DNA of 64,000 nt from Enterobacter dykesii (GCF_008364625.2 NZ_CP126604.1:1054001-1118000), one strand, 5' to 3'; shown: positions 35,380-45,486, numbered from the stretch's first letter. Made by a program: numbers and translations. Notes: generated by a model from the sequence alone, not told the origin.

Positions 35380-37563
35380 ATGAACAACACCATCATGCAC
35401 AAAACGCTGCTGGCGCTCGCCGTTGGCGCGGCGACACATTCCGCCATTGCGGCGGACGATAAAAAAGAGGACACCCTCGTTGTCCAGGCTAAACCTGCCA
35501 GCGATTTCAAACCCGGTGGCGACCAATTGGTACCGGCCTTCCTTGACGGACAGGTGGCGAACGGCGGGCGCATGGGGATGCTGGGCCAGCAGAACGCCAT
35601 GGACGTGCCGTTCAACATCATCAGCTATACCTCGAAGCTGGTGGAAGATCAGCAGGCGAAAACCATTGCCGATGTCGTCGCGAACGACGCGGGCGTGCAG
35701 TTCGTTCAGGGGTACGGCAACAGCGCGGAAACATACCGCATCCGCGGCCTGAAGTTCGACGGCGACGATATGACCTTCGGTGGCCTGTCCGGCGTGCTGC
35801 CGCGCCAGGTTGTGGATACCCAGATGGTTGACCGCATAGAGATCTTCAAAGGGGCCAACTCGCTGATGAACGGCGCGGCAAGCTCCGGCGTGGGCGGGAT
35901 GATCAACCTTGAGCCCAAACACGCGGGGTCACTCCCGCAGGCGAAAGTCGGCGTGGACTACACCTCGGACTCCCAGATTGGCACTACGCTGGATGCGGGC
36001 CGTCGCTACGGCGACAGCGACCAGTTCGGCGCGCGCGTGAACCTGGTCCATCGCGAAGGGGAAACCGGCATACCGAATGACCACCGCCGCACCACGCTGC
36101 TCTCAACCGGTCTCGATTACACGGGCGACCGCTTCCGCACCTCGCTGGATCTGGGCTATCAGAAGAAAACCTTCCACGGCAGCCCGACCAGCGTCAATAT
36201 TTCCGCGGTGGATTTCGTGCCCGAGCCGCCGAAAAACGATCGCAACTTCTCGCAGAAGTGGGCCTACAGCAACATCGAAAACGAATTTGGGATGTGGCGC
36301 AGCGAGTACGACATCACCGACGGCTGGACGGCCTATACCGGTCTGGGCGCGCAGCACGCGCATGAGGAAGGCATCTACAGCGCGCCGAAGCTGGTGGATA
36401 AAAGCGGCAAGGCAACGGTCAGCCGCCTTGATACCAACCGCATCAGCGATTCCGTCAGCGGCATGGCGGGCGTTCGCGGTAACTTCAGTACGGGCTTCGT
36501 CTCGCACAAGGTCAACGTCGGCTATTCAGCGATGACCAAAAACGAAAAAATCGCGTGGAAAATGTCGGCGACGAAGGATAACCCGACCACCAACATCTAC
36601 CACAACACCGGCGTCGATATGCCGGACAGCACCAACCTGAACGGCTCTGGCGGGAAGTACAGCGATCCGCTGACCAGCGGGCGCACCCGTACCCAGGGCT
36701 GGCTGCTAAGCGATACGCTGGGCGTGCTGGACGACAGGCTGCTGTTCACCGCAGGCGCCCGCCATCAGAAAGTGGTCGTTCGCGGATATAACAAAGTTAC
36801 CGGTGCGGAAAACGCGGCGGACGGCTTCGACGGCAGCCGCTGGATGCCCACCTACGGCGTGGTCTACAAGCCGTGGGAGGAACTCTCCCTCTATGCTAAC
36901 CATACCGAAGCGCTGCAGCCGGGCAAAACCGCGCCTAACACCGCCACCAACTATGGCCAGAGCACCGGTATCGTTCACTCTAAGCAGAACGAAGTGGGCG
37001 TGAAGGCAGACTTCGGCCGCGTGGGCGGATCGCTTGCGCTGTTTGAAATTAAGATGCCGTCGGCGATCCTCGACGACAGCGGCCACTACGGCCTGGACGC
37101 CGAGCAGCGAAACCGTGGCGTGGAGCTGAACGTCTTCGGCGAGCCAGTGCTGGGGATGCGTCTGAACGCCAGCGCCACCTGGCTGCAGGCCGAGCTGACC
37201 AAAACCAAAAATGGCGTGAATCAGGGTAATGATGCCATTGGCGTGCCGAACTTCTATGCCGTGCTGGGCGCAGAGTACGACATCAAGCCGATTGACGGCC
37301 TCACCGCCACCGCCCGCGTGAACCACTCCGGCGCGCAGTACGCTGACCTGGCAAACACCAAAAAGCTCGACAGCTATACGACGCTGGATCTGGGGATGCG
37401 CTATCGCTTCGCGGTGAACCACAATGAAAACCAGATGACGGTTCGTGCGGGCATCGACAACGTGACCAATGAAAACTACTGGGCCAGCGTGGACGATTCC
37501 GGTACCTATATCACGCAGGGCGAGCCGCGCACCTTTGAGGTCTCGGTTGGCTACGAATTCTAA
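35380..37563 (+). CDS. TonB-dependent siderophore receptor (FcuA/FhuE-like)
   Basis: A 727-residue outer membrane receptor. Signal peptide to IAADD, a TonB box (EDTLVVQA at about 29-36), a plug domain (about 60-180, with NAMDVPFNIISYT and RIEIFKGANSLMNG) and a 22-strand barrel ending in the terminal Phe of SVGYEF. The sequence is of the hydroxamate-siderophore class; I cannot fix the ligand. It sits 178 bases after fbpC behind its own Fur-like site, so uptake of a ferric siderophore may be expressed together with the ferric iron ABC transporter, although a binding-protein for siderophores is not encoded here. Confidence 0.9.
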   Translation: MNNTIMHKTLLALAVGAATHSAIAADDKKEDTLVVQAKPASDFKPGGDQLVPAFLDGQVANGGRMGMLGQQNAMDVPFNIISYTSKLVEDQQAKTIADVVANDAGVQFVQGYGNSAETYRIRGLKFDGDDMTFGGLSGVLPRQVVDTQMVDRIEIFKGANSLMNGAASSGVGGMINLEPKHAGSLPQAKVGVDYTSDSQIGTTLDAGRRYGDSDQFGARVNLVHREGETGIPNDHRRTTLLSTGLDYTGDRFRTSLDLGYQKKTFHGSPTSVNISAVDFVPEPPKNDRNFSQKWAYSNIENEFGMWRSEYDITDGWTAYTGLGAQHAHEEGIYSAPKLVDKSGKATVSRLDTNRISDSVSGMAGVRGNFSTGFVSHKVNVGYSAMTKNEKIAWKMSATKDNPTTNIYHNTGVDMPDSTNLNGSGGKYSDPLTSGRTRTQGWLLSDTLGVLDDRLLFTAGARHQKVVVRGYNKVTGAENAADGFDGSRWMPTYGVVYKPWEELSLYANHTEALQPGKTAPNTATNYGQSTGIVHSKQNEVGVKADFGRVGGSLALFEIKMPSAILDDSGHYGLDAEQRNRGVELNVFGEPVLGMRLNASATWLQAELTKTKNGVNQGNDAIGVPNFYAVLGAEYDIKPIDGLTATARVNHSGAQYADLANTKKLDSYTTLDLGMRYRFAVNHNENQMTVRAGIDNVTNENYWASVDDSGTYITQGEPRTFEVSVGYEF

Positions 37564-37666
37564 GCGTTCCATCTCGTTATCCGGGGCAGGGATGCCCCAA
37601 TCCCTTGCTACCTCCAGCATGAAGTGTTAAAACGTGCCCCTTCTAAAAAAGAGACAGGGGTAGGAC

Positions 37667-39055
37667 GTGAAAGACGCGTCATCCGCTTCAGGCCATGGTA
37701 GCGCTGAAGCCTCGTCGGATCAGAATCCGACGCTGCAACGTGGTTTGCAAAATCGACATATTCAGTTAATTGCCCTTGGCGGCGCGATCGGTACCGGGCT
37801 GTTTCTCGGCATCGGCCCCGCTATTCAGATGGCTGGCCCGGCGGTGCTGCTGGGTTACGGTATCGCCGGGATTATCGCCTTCCTGATCATGCGCCAGCTT
37901 GGCGAGATGGTTGTTGAAGAGCCGGTTTCAGGCTCCTTCGCGCACTTTGCTTATAAATACTGGGGCCCGTTTGCAGGCTTCCTGTCCGGCTGGAACTACT
38001 GGGTGATGTTCGTGCTGGTGGGGATGGCGGAGCTGACCGCCGCAGGCATTTACATGCAGTACTGGCTGCCGGATGTCCCGACGTGGATCTGGGCGGCCGC
38101 CTTCTTCATCATTATTAATGCCGTTAACCTCGTCAACGTGCGACTGTATGGCGAAACTGAGTTTTGGTTTGCGCTGATCAAGGTGCTGGCGATTATCGGG
38201 ATGATCGGCTTTGGCCTGTGGCTGCTGTTCTCCGGCCACGGCGGCGAGCGCGCCACGATCGACAACCTGTGGCAGCACGGCGGCTTCCTCGCCACCGGCT
38301 GGAAAGGGCTGATTCTCTCCCTGGCAGTGATCATGTTCTCCTTCGGTGGATTAGAGCTGATTGGTATTACCGCCGCGGAAGCGCGCGACCCGCATAAAAG
38401 CATTCCAAAAGCGGTCAACCAGGTGGTGTACCGGATTCTGCTGTTCTACATCGGCTCGCTGGTTGTGCTGCTGGCGCTCTATCCGTGGGTGGAAGTGAAG
38501 TCCGACAGCAGCCCGTTCGTGATGATTTTCCACGATCTGAACAGCAACGTGGTGGCCTCGGCGCTGAACTTCGTCATTCTGGTGGCGTCGCTGTCTGTCT
38601 ATAACAGCGGCGTTTACTCCAACAGCCGTATGCTGTTTGGCCTCTCCGTTCAGGGCAACGCACCGCGCTTCTTAACCCGCGTCAGCCGTCGCGGCGTGCC
38701 GGTGAACTCATTATTACTTTCTGGTGCCATTACGTCGCTGGTGGTGCTGATCAACTATCTCCTGCCGAAAGAGGCCTTTGGCCTGCTGATGGCGCTGGTT
38801 GTTGCCACGCTGCTGCTGAACTGGATTATGATTTGCCTGGCGCACCTGCGCTTTCGCGCCGCGATGCGCCGCAAGGGACGCGAGACGCAGTTCAAAGCGC
38901 TGCTCTATCCGGCGGGGAACTATATCTGTATCGCGTTCCTGGGGCTGATTCTGGTGCTGATGTGCACCATGGATGAGATGCGTCTTTCGGCGATGCTGCT
39001 GCCGGTGTGGGTTATCTTCCTGTTTGTGGCGTTTAAGCTTTCCCGCAAAAAGTAG
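37667..39055 (+). CDS. pheP: Phenylalanine-specific permease PheP
   Basis: A 462-residue amino acid permease (APC superfamily, 12 membrane segments) importing phenylalanine by proton symport. The unwound first helix LGGAIGTGLFLGIG (about 37-50) and the conserved VVEEPVSGSFAHFAYKYWG stretch match E. coli PheP very closely. It starts with GTG at 37667, not ATG as in E. coli, behind a GGGGTAGGA ribosome site. Confidence 0.97.
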   Translation: MKDASSASGHGSAEASSDQNPTLQRGLQNRHIQLIALGGAIGTGLFLGIGPAIQMAGPAVLLGYGIAGIIAFLIMRQLGEMVVEEPVSGSFAHFAYKYWGPFAGFLSGWNYWVMFVLVGMAELTAAGIYMQYWLPDVPTWIWAAAFFIIINAVNLVNVRLYGETEFWFALIKVLAIIGMIGFGLWLLFSGHGGERATIDNLWQHGGFLATGWKGLILSLAVIMFSFGGLELIGITAAEARDPHKSIPKAVNQVVYRILLFYIGSLVVLLALYPWVEVKSDSSPFVMIFHDLNSNVVASALNFVILVASLSVYNSGVYSNSRMLFGLSVQGNAPRFLTRVSRRGVPVNSLLLSGAITSLVVLINYLLPKEAFGLLMALVVATLLLNWIMICLAHLRFRAAMRRKGRETQFKALLYPAGNYICIAFLGLILVLMCTMDEMRLSAMLLPVWVIFLFVAFKLSRKK

Positions 39056-39066
39056 CACGTTTTTCT

Positions 39067-39101
39067 CCCTCTCCCTGTGGGAGAGAGCCGGAGTGAGGGC
39101 A
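39067..39101. repeat. Dispersed 35-bp palindromic repeat, copy 3 (reverse)
   Basis: Inverse orientation of the unit: ccctctccctgtgggagag then gccggagtgagggca. It lies 12 bases after the pheP stop, between convergent pheP and ybdG. Confidence 0.85.
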
Positions 39102-39141
39102 CCAGACTGCATCTGCCTTCACGCCCGGCGGCGCAAGCTGA

Positions 39142-40386
39142 TTATCTGGCGATAACGCCCGCCAGGGAGCGAATATCGTTCCCTGTCGGAGACTGGTGAA
39201 TACGCAGCCCAAATTCATCCACCACCGCGAAAATATGGTCGAAGATGTCGGCCTGAATCTCCTCATATTCTGCCCAGATCACCGTGTTGGTGAAGGCATA
39301 TATTTCAATCGGCAAACCATTCGCGTCAGGCGCTAGCTGGCGCACCATCAGCGTCATATCTTTGCGAATGCGCGGGTGGTTGCGCAGATATTCGTTCAGG
39401 TAGGCGCGGAAGGTACCAATATTGGTCATCTTGCGCAGGTTTAATACCGATTCCCCTTCACCGTTCTGCTGATTCCACAGATTAATTTCCTCATGTCGCG
39501 CGGCCAGATAGGGCTTCAGCAGCTTCGCCTGAATAAGTTTCTGCTGTTCCTGCTCGTCGAGAAAATGAATGCTGGTGGTATCAATGTTCAGGCTGCGCTT
39601 AATGCGTCGCCCGCCGGAGGCCGACATGCCGCTCCAGTTGATAAAGGCGTCGGAGACCAGCGCCCACGTCGGAATGGTCGTAATCGTATTATCGAAATTG
39701 CGCACCTTAACAGTGGTCAGACCGATGTCCGTCACCGTGCCGTTGGCACCGTATTTCGGCATCTCCAGCCAGTCGCCGAGCTTGAGCATGTCGTTGGCGG
39801 AAAGCTGAATACCCGCCACAAGTCCGAGTATCGGGTCTTTAAACACCAGCATCAGGACGGCAGCCATGGCGCCCAGACCGCTTATCAGAATCGCCGGGGA
39901 CTGGCCGATGAGCAGGGAGATAATCAATATCCCCACCAGGATGGCGCTCACCAGCTTGATGCCCTGGAAGATCCCCTTCAGCGGCAGCTGTGATGCGGTG
40001 GCCATTTTTTGCGACAGATTAAAAATCACGTCCAGCAGCGAGAAGAAGGAGAGCAGGGCATACACCATGACCCACAGCTTTGCGCATGTCGTGAGAATTT
40101 CCGCCGCTTCGCTGCCCTTTTGCAGCCACAGTACCGCCTGGACGTTGACGATTATCCCCTGAAGGGTGAAGGCCAGACGGTGAAATAATTTATTCTGGGT
40201 AATGATTTGCAGCCATAAATGGCTGCTGGCCTGCGCGCGTTTTTCGAAAGCGCGAAGCACCCCTTTGTGCAGAATAAAATGAACGATGATGGCGGTAAGA
40301 AAAATAATACCAAAGATAATCACTAAAGAGGTGGTCTGATTAATTTCAATGCCTAACTCTTCAACCTGAGCAATTAATTCCTGCAT
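39142..40386 (-). CDS. mscM: Mechanosensitive channel MscM (YbdG)
   Basis: A 414-residue MscS-family channel of miniconductance type. Five membrane segments in the first 180 residues end in the pore helix ([29 protein letters not shown]), followed by the MscS beta and C-terminal domains with [19 protein letters not shown]. Length and location next to pheP equal E. coli YbdG. It relieves moderate osmotic downshock. Confidence 0.95.
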   Translation of the reverse strand: MQELIAQVEELGIEINQTTSLVIIFGIIFLTAIIVHFILHKGVLRAFEKRAQASSHLWLQIITQNKLFHRLAFTLQGIIVNVQAVLWLQKGSEAAEILTTCAKLWVMVYALLSFFSLLDVIFNLSQKMATASQLPLKGIFQGIKLVSAILVGILIISLLIGQSPAILISGLGAMAAVLMLVFKDPILGLVAGIQLSANDMLKLGDWLEMPKYGANGTVTDIGLTTVKVRNFDNTITTIPTWALVSDAFINWSGMSASGGRRIKRSLNIDTTSIHFLDEQEQQKLIQAKLLKPYLAARHEEINLWNQQNGEGESVLNLRKMTNIGTFRAYLNEYLRNHPRIRKDMTLMVRQLAPDANGLPIEIYAFTNTVIWAEYEEIQADIFDHIFAVVDEFGLRIHQSPTGNDIRSLAGVIAR

Positions 40387-40451
40387 AACGTCTCCTGTAT
40401 TGATGCAGCCCCATAATGGCGGCTGCGGATCTATTATGCAAATTCACGGGC

Positions 40452-41888
40452 TTATTTGGTGGCCTGGCAGACCTTCACCACCGGTAGGCACAGTCTATGG
40501 CGGATGCGCAGCGTTGCCAGGGCAAGCACCACCATCATCGCCGTTTCCACCATCAGGAAGACGTTCACCGCCTGGGTGTAATCGCCGTGATGGTTCTGCA
40601 GCGCGTGCAGCAAAATCGCGCCGAAAATGGCCGGGCCAAGCCCCAGCGCGGCCTGCTGCAGCGTGCTGAGAATGGCGCTCGCGGCCCCCGCGTCGTCAGG
40701 CTGAATATCGCGCATCCCGATGCGGTAGAAGCTGTTCACAATCAGCGCCTGCCCGTAGCCGACCAGCCCGGTCGCGGGCGCCAGCGTCAGGGCGGTATTC
40801 TCCATTCCCCAGACGCGGAACGTGGCGATCAGCGCCAGCAGGCCGGCAATCTGGATCGCCAGACCCGTCAGCAGAATGGTACTGGTGCTGTAGCGAGCAA
40901 TCAGCCGCGGCGCGAACCACGCCGAAATAAAGTAGGTTACGCCCAGCGCGATAAAACTGTTTCCGGACTGCCACGGCGCCATCCCCAGACCGGTTTGCAT
41001 GGTCAGCGCCATACAGAACATAAATCCGGACCAGACGCTGAAAAAGAGCATCGCAATCAGAATGCCAAAGCGCACGCTGCGAAGCTGCAGCAGGCGCGGC
41101 GGGATCAGCGGGTGGGCATTCTCACGCTCCTTTTTGCGCGCATTCAGCGCCGTCAGCCAGCCCAAAGGAAGAATGGCGAGAAGCATAACCTTCAGCGGCC
41201 ACGACCAGTGCCACTGGGGGCCGAGCGCCATCGGGAACAGCAGGCAGCAAAGAATGATCGCCAGCAGCACGGTTCCGGTCCAGTCGATGCGTGACGGCGT
41301 CTCGCGACGGGTTTCGGGTACGAAACGGCGACTCAGCGCCAGCACCACCAGACAGATCGGCACGTTGATGAAGAAGGCGTTACGCCAGCCCAGCCCGGCG
41401 ATATCCGCCGACACCAGCCAGCCGCCGCCCATTTGCCCGACGATAAACGCAATCCCACCGATGCCGCCAAACAGGCTGATGGCCTTAGCGTGGGCGGTAC
41501 CTTTCAGCGTCACGTGCAGCGTGGCAAGAATTTGCGGCATGATGAGTGCGGCACCCGCCCCCTGAACGATGCGCGCGGCCAGCAGCTGTTCAATGTTCCC
41601 CGCCATCCCGCAGAGCAGCGAGGCCAGGCCAAAGCTCGCGACGCCCCACATGAACAGACGCCGACGGCCAAGGTTATCCCCCAGCTTGCTGCCGAGCGCG
41701 AGGCAGACGGCGAAGGCCACGCCGTAGAGTGCGACAATCAGCTCCAGCTCGGTGGCGGTCGCGTGCAGCGAATGGGTGATGGCGTCCAGCGCCACGTTGG
41801 TGATTGAGGTATCAATCATCGGCAGCATCTGGCCGGTTAGCAGCAATATCAGGCCAGCGCGGCCCGGTGAAACAACTGACGTATTCAT
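40452..41888 (-). CDS. MFS multidrug exporter, DHA2 (EmrB/QacA) family
   Basis: A 478-residue drug:proton antiporter with about 14 membrane segments. DHA2 features seen are LDAIT-like motif D1 (MLPMIDTSITNVALDAI), motif A as GSKLGDNLGRRR (about 66-77) and motif C as GGIGGIAFIVGQMGGGW (about 142-158). Drug range unknown. It is divergent from an XRE regulator across 107 bases that hold an inverted repeat, so expression is most likely under that regulator. Not present between ybdG and nfsB in E. coli. Confidence 0.9.
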   Translation of the reverse strand: MNTSVVSPGRAGLILLLTGQMLPMIDTSITNVALDAITHSLHATATELELIVALYGVAFAVCLALGSKLGDNLGRRRLFMWGVASFGLASLLCGMAGNIEQLLAARIVQGAGAALIMPQILATLHVTLKGTAHAKAISLFGGIGGIAFIVGQMGGGWLVSADIAGLGWRNAFFINVPICLVVLALSRRFVPETRRETPSRIDWTGTVLLAIILCCLLFPMALGPQWHWSWPLKVMLLAILPLGWLTALNARKKERENAHPLIPPRLLQLRSVRFGILIAMLFFSVWSGFMFCMALTMQTGLGMAPWQSGNSFIALGVTYFISAWFAPRLIARYSTSTILLTGLAIQIAGLLALIATFRVWGMENTALTLAPATGLVGYGQALIVNSFYRIGMRDIQPDDAGAASAILSTLQQAALGLGPAIFGAILLHALQNHHGDYTQAVNVFLMVETAMMVVLALATLRIRHRLCLPVVKVCQATK

Positions 41889-41945
41889 GGTAACTCCATT
41901 GCGTCATTCAACAGATGGTCGTAGCATCAACCATCTAATAAACGG

Positions 41946-41971
41946 GTACCAGTTCTTGCTTATACTGGTAC
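41946..41971. promoter_or_regulatory. Operator candidate between MFS gene and its regulator
   Basis: Eight-base arms gtaccagt (41946-41953) and actggtac (41964-41971) with a ten-base spacer; a further half site ctggcac follows. It lies in the divergent control region, 25 bases before the regulator start. Confidence 0.68.
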
Positions 41972-41995
41972 TGGCACTACCATGCAGGGGGATTT

Positions 41996-42865
41996 ATGGC
42001 CTTGATGTCTGAACCCGTCGTCTCTCTTCAGGATGACACCCGAAAACAGCTGGGGGCATTTTTGCGCGCACGACGTGAAAGCCTCGATCCGCAGCGTCTC
42101 GGCCTGCCGCGCAGCGGTCGTCGCCGCACGCCGGGTCTGCGCCGGGAAGAGGTGGCGATGCTCGCGGACGTGGGCGTGACCTGGTACACCTGGCTTGAGC
42201 AGGGCAGGGACGTTAATCCGTCCAGCACGGTGATGGCCGCTGTGGCAAAAGCGCTGCAGTGCACCCCTACCGAGGCCCGACACCTGTTTCTGTTAGCGGG
42301 TTTACCGCCGGGCGAAGCGCCGCAGGCGGTCTGCTGCGAGGGCATCAGCGAGGGCACGCGTCGCCTGCTCGACACCCTGCTGCCAAAACCCGCCAGCATT
42401 CAGAAGCCCAACTTCGATATCGTGGCGTGGAACGACAGCTTTGGGCACCTGATGGGCGTCGACTTCAATGAAATTCCGCCGGAAGACCGCAACTGTATTT
42501 ACCTGTTCCTCACCCATCCGGCGTGGCGAGCGCGTCTCGGCAGACGCGACGACGTGCTGCCGATTTTCGTCTCGTACTTCCGCGCGGCGATGGCCGAACA
42601 CCGGGGAGACCCGCTCTGGGAAGCGAAGCTGGCGCGTTTTTTTGCGGTGTCTGAAGAGTTCAAAACCCTGTGGCACCAGCGCAACGACGTGCGCGGCGTG
42701 GAAAACCAGCTCAAGCTGTTTACTCATCCCGAGCTGGGGGATTTTACGCTGCAGCAGATGTACTGGTACTCTGCGCCGCGAAACGGCTCGCGGCTGCTGG
42801 TGTATCTGCCGGTGGATGAAGCCGGAGAGAGGGCGATGGCGTGGCTGGCGGAGCAGGGGAAATAA
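41996..42865 (+). CDS. XRE/MmyB-type transcriptional regulator of the MFS gene
   Basis: A 289-residue regulator with an N-terminal XRE helix-turn-helix (about 18-100, including RRTPGLRREEVAMLADVGVTWYTWLEQGR) and a C-terminal MmyB-like PAS-fold ligand domain (about 115-285, with FDIVAWNDSF). Proteins of this class usually control a neighbouring oxidoreductase or transporter and bind fatty acids or other small molecules in the PAS fold. It is divergent to the MFS exporter and probably regulates it. A GGGGGAT ribosome site precedes the ATG. Confidence 0.88.
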   Translation: MALMSEPVVSLQDDTRKQLGAFLRARRESLDPQRLGLPRSGRRRTPGLRREEVAMLADVGVTWYTWLEQGRDVNPSSTVMAAVAKALQCTPTEARHLFLLAGLPPGEAPQAVCCEGISEGTRRLLDTLLPKPASIQKPNFDIVAWNDSFGHLMGVDFNEIPPEDRNCIYLFLTHPAWRARLGRRDDVLPIFVSYFRAAMAEHRGDPLWEAKLARFFAVSEEFKTLWHQRNDVRGVENQLKLFTHPELGDFTLQQMYWYSAPRNGSRLLVYLPVDEAGERAMAWLAEQGK

Positions 42866-43015
42866 TTTTTGCGAGGGGCTTTCAGGGAGTAAGAGCCGAG
42901 TCTGCTGAATGGATGAAACAGGTGTAAGTTGGGGTTTAACGTAAACCCCTCGAATGAATCGACATCATTTCGATGGGGTGTTAAGTCGTCTATACTCACG
43001 CCATGAGAAACCACC

Positions 43016-43618
43016 ATGTCGCCACTGATGATTGATTCCGCAGATTTCAGCCAAAAATTAAGCCTTATCTCCCGAAACGTCGAACATACTGAAGCGTTTC
43101 TTGCGCGAGGCACGGTGGATTTTCACCTGCCCGGATTTATGCTGCCTGTGGGATATCGCCTGTTAAAATCGCGTTACGGCGATGATTATCGTCTCGTGAC
43201 TACCGACGACGGAAAACCTTATACGGCGTATGCCGTTAAGTTGACGTTTCATAAAGAAATTACTTTTCCCCACGGGGCTGCGACACAGGTTATGGTCTGG
43301 CGTACGCCACGCGCGGTTCATCAGCGTGTCATCAGTGGTTTACCACAATCCTTCTTCCAGTGGGTGCTAAGCGAATACGACATTGTGGTTTCTGACAGCG
43401 AGCAAACCGGAGACGGGCAGCGGTTTTGGTTACGTATGATCGACTGGGCGTTCAGTATGAATTATCAGATAAGCGTGGCGGACGGTACGGTAGGCGAAGA
43501 GTGGCACTTAACACCGGTGAGTTCATACGCCGAGCTGGAAGAGCGCTGGATTGCGTTTGCCTGGGGATACGATCGCGATGTCCATCCACATCGCAGGTTA
43601 GTCATCAGTAAAGCGTAA
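43016..43618 (+). CDS. Protein of unknown function
   Basis: A 200-residue soluble protein that I do not recognise. It has no signal peptide or membrane segment and is rich in aromatic residues (several Trp and Tyr). Start could be Met1 or Met5; neither has a strong ribosome site. Composition is more AT-rich than the flanking genes. It is alone between a regulator and nfsB, with a terminator immediately after the stop, so it is a single-gene unit. Base composition and isolation suggest horizontal arrival. Confidence 0.7.
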   Translation: MSPLMIDSADFSQKLSLISRNVEHTEAFLARGTVDFHLPGFMLPVGYRLLKSRYGDDYRLVTTDDGKPYTAYAVKLTFHKEITFPHGAATQVMVWRTPRAVHQRVISGLPQSFFQWVLSEYDIVVSDSEQTGDGQRFWLRMIDWAFSMNYQISVADGTVGEEWHLTPVSSYAELEERWIAFAWGYDRDVHPHRRLVISKA

Positions 43619-43644
43619 CGGGCCGCATTGCGCGGCCCGTTTTG
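43618..43644. terminator. Bidirectional terminator before nfsB stop
   Basis: Arms acgggccgc (43618-43626) and gcggcccgt (43632-43640) with T-rich tail on the plus strand. It overlaps the stop of the unknown gene and serves nfsB from the other side. Confidence 0.85.
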
Positions 43645-43645
43645 T

Positions 43646-44299
43646 TCAGCACTCGGTTACAATCGTGCTCAGCGGCAGGCGAGACTTCGGCAGCGTGGCG
43701 TTGAAATCTTCCACGCTGTGGTGCCCAACCGGTACCACCACCAGGCTGGTAAAGCCTTTCTCTTTCAGGCCAAATTCTTCGTCGAGAATGGCGGCGTCGA
43801 AACCTTCAATCGGTACCGCGTCCAGACCCATCGCGCCTACGCCCAGCAGGAAGTTACCGACGTTCAGGTAAACCTGCTTCGCCATCCACTGGTCGTCATC
43901 TTTCAGATCCACGCGGTGCATATCGGCGAAATAGGTGCGGCCCTTGTGGTTTGCGGCTTTGGCTTCCGGCGTGTTGAAGCGACCGTCGGCCTCTTCCTGA
44001 TCGACGACGCGTTCCAGCCAGGCGTCATCCATCGCGGTTTTCGCGCAGAACACCACCACGTGGGAAGCATCCAGCATTTTGCGTTCGTTGAACACGTAGG
44101 TACCCGCGGCAGATTTCGCCACGCGCGCTTTACCTTCCTCGGTGCTGGCCACAATGAAGTGCCACGGCTGGGAGTTGGTGCTGGACGGGCTGTACTGCAG
44201 CAGGGTTTTGATTTTTTCCGCTTCTTCCGCGGTCAGTTTTTTGCTTGCGTCGAACGCCTTGGTAGAGTGACGTTTCAGGGCGACAGAAATGATATCCAT
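43646..44299 (-). CDS. nfsB: Oxygen-insensitive NAD(P)H nitroreductase / dihydropteridine reductase NfsB
   Basis: A 217-residue FMN-dependent nitroreductase that reduces nitrofurans and nitroaromatics by two-electron steps. The FMN-binding opening RHSTKAFD (about 9-16), [11 protein letters not shown] and the closing LPKSRLP are as in E. coli NfsB. It lies in the conserved order pheP-ybdG-nfsB-ybdF, with an MFS module inserted between ybdG and nfsB. Enterobacterial nfsB is often in the MarA/RamA regulon; no marbox was confirmed here. Confidence 0.96.
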   Translation of the reverse strand: MDIISVALKRHSTKAFDASKKLTAEEAEKIKTLLQYSPSSTNSQPWHFIVASTEEGKARVAKSAAGTYVFNERKMLDASHVVVFCAKTAMDDAWLERVVDQEEADGRFNTPEAKAANHKGRTYFADMHRVDLKDDDQWMAKQVYLNVGNFLLGVGAMGLDAVPIEGFDAAILDEEFGLKEKGFTSLVVVPVGHHSVEDFNATLPKSRLPLSTIVTEC

Positions 44300-44419
44300 A
44301 ACAACTCCTGGTGATGAAATTCGCCCGCTCTCGGGCGCGAAAGTAATGCAGATTACAGCGGGACGCGGAAAAAGATAAGTGCAATTCGAGCGCTTAATCT
44401 GTTCGTCTCAGACGAACAA

Positions 44420-44788
44420 TCAGACCGGCCGGATCCACTTCTGGTCTTTTTTCGGCAGCTTATCGACCACCAGATTCCACGAATCCGCGATCAGGTCGGC
44501 GACCAGTTCAGGCGTGATGTCGTCAGTGCCGTAAAGCGAAATCCAGTGTTTTTTATTGAGGTGATAGCCCGGCTCAACGCCGCGATAAATTTGCTGATTT
44601 AACAGGGATTTTTCTGGGTCTGACTTCAGGCTGACGTGCGGTCGTCCGCGTACGGTGGCCATCAGCATAAAAATTTTCCCGCCCACCTTAAACACGTCGT
44701 ACTCGGGACCGAACGGCCAGCAGTGTTCGGTGAACGGCAGCTCCAGCGCCACGCGTTTTGCATGCTCCTGCAATGCCTTACTGTCCAT
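44420..44788 (-). CDS. ybdF: MmcQ/YjbR-family protein YbdF
   Basis: A 122-residue protein of the CyaY-like fold MmcQ/YjbR family (possible DNA-binding fold), function unknown. Conserved blocks: [22 protein letters not shown]-type opening and [10 protein letters not shown]. The ATG at 44788 gives the E. coli-like MDSKALQ start, and it overlaps the 3' end of ramR by eleven bases, so ramR and ybdF are transcribed together. Confidence 0.93.
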   Translation of the reverse strand: MDSKALQEHAKRVALELPFTEHCWPFGPEYDVFKVGGKIFMLMATVRGRPHVSLKSDPEKSLLNQQIYRGVEPGYHLNKKHWISLYGTDDITPELVADLIADSWNLVVDKLPKKDQKWIRPV

Positions 44789-45368
44789 CGTTCTCTTCCT
44801 GGGCAAGCCCGCGCCACATCACCTCGAAGCCGAGCGCTTTAAAGTCAACGGCGCGGGAAGGGTCGCGAGTGGCAAATTCCATCGTAGATTCGGCCAGCGA
44901 TAAGAAAAGCGCATCGCCAAACGTTTTAAATTCATCTGACATAAACACCTGACGCACCGAGCGGCGGCACAGCTCATGGAGTTCCGGGAACATCTCTTTC
45001 ACCGCCTGTTCCGTTTCGGCGCTCAGCTTTTCACTGACGCCGATCTGGCGGATCGCCGCATGAGCAACGGGGTTACGAATCCCCCAGTCCACATAGCTGT
45101 TCCAGATATTGCGGGTATGTTCTTTTGGCAGCGTAATGGTGCGATCGAGGTTTGCCAGCATGGTCTGGCAGAGATCCTGCTTCAGATGGAGATAAAGGGC
45201 ATTCAGCAGATCGTCTTTGGTAGCAAAGTAGCGGAACAGGGTGCCTTCGGCGACACCCGCCTTGCGGGCAATTAACGCCGTTGAGGCGGCAATACCTGAC
45301 TGTGCAAACGCCACCGTTGCGGCTTCCAGTAAGGCCTGTTTTTTATCTTCACTCTTCGGACGTGCCAC
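44778..45368 (-). CDS. ramR: TetR-family repressor RamR
   Basis: A 196-residue TetR-type repressor of ramA. The N-terminus [16 protein letters not shown] matches RamR, followed by the helix-turn-helix ([20 protein letters not shown], about 28-47) and a ligand-binding domain. Known ligands of the Salmonella protein include bile acids and dyes. It starts with GTG at 45368 behind GGGGG-rich ribosome bases; an ATG-started extension of 21 residues is not conserved. Its target box lies 117-136 bases upstream at 45485-45504. Mutations here give multidrug resistance in related species; the frame is intact here. Confidence 0.95.
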   Translation of the reverse strand: MARPKSEDKKQALLEAATVAFAQSGIAASTALIARKAGVAEGTLFRYFATKDDLLNALYLHLKQDLCQTMLANLDRTITLPKEHTRNIWNSYVDWGIRNPVAHAAIRQIGVSEKLSAETEQAVKEMFPELHELCRRSVRQVFMSDEFKTFGDALFLSLAESTMEFATRDPSRAVDFKALGFEVMWRGLAQEENDGQ

Positions 45369-45458
45369 TAAATTTTTCCCCCTGTCAATTATAAAAACCC
45401 TGATTGAAACACGTGCTTTGACACGCTGCAACGCGGAATGTCAAAGATCGAAAACGTC

Positions 45459-45486
45459 TTGACGACTTTATCATCATATCTATAAT
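45459..45486 (+). promoter_or_regulatory. Sigma-70 promoter of romA-ramA
   Basis: A -35 TTGACG (45459-45464), 16-base spacer and a perfect -10 TATAAT (45481-45486) point toward romA. The RamR box begins two bases before the end of the -10, so bound repressor would block RNA polymerase. Confidence 0.78.
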
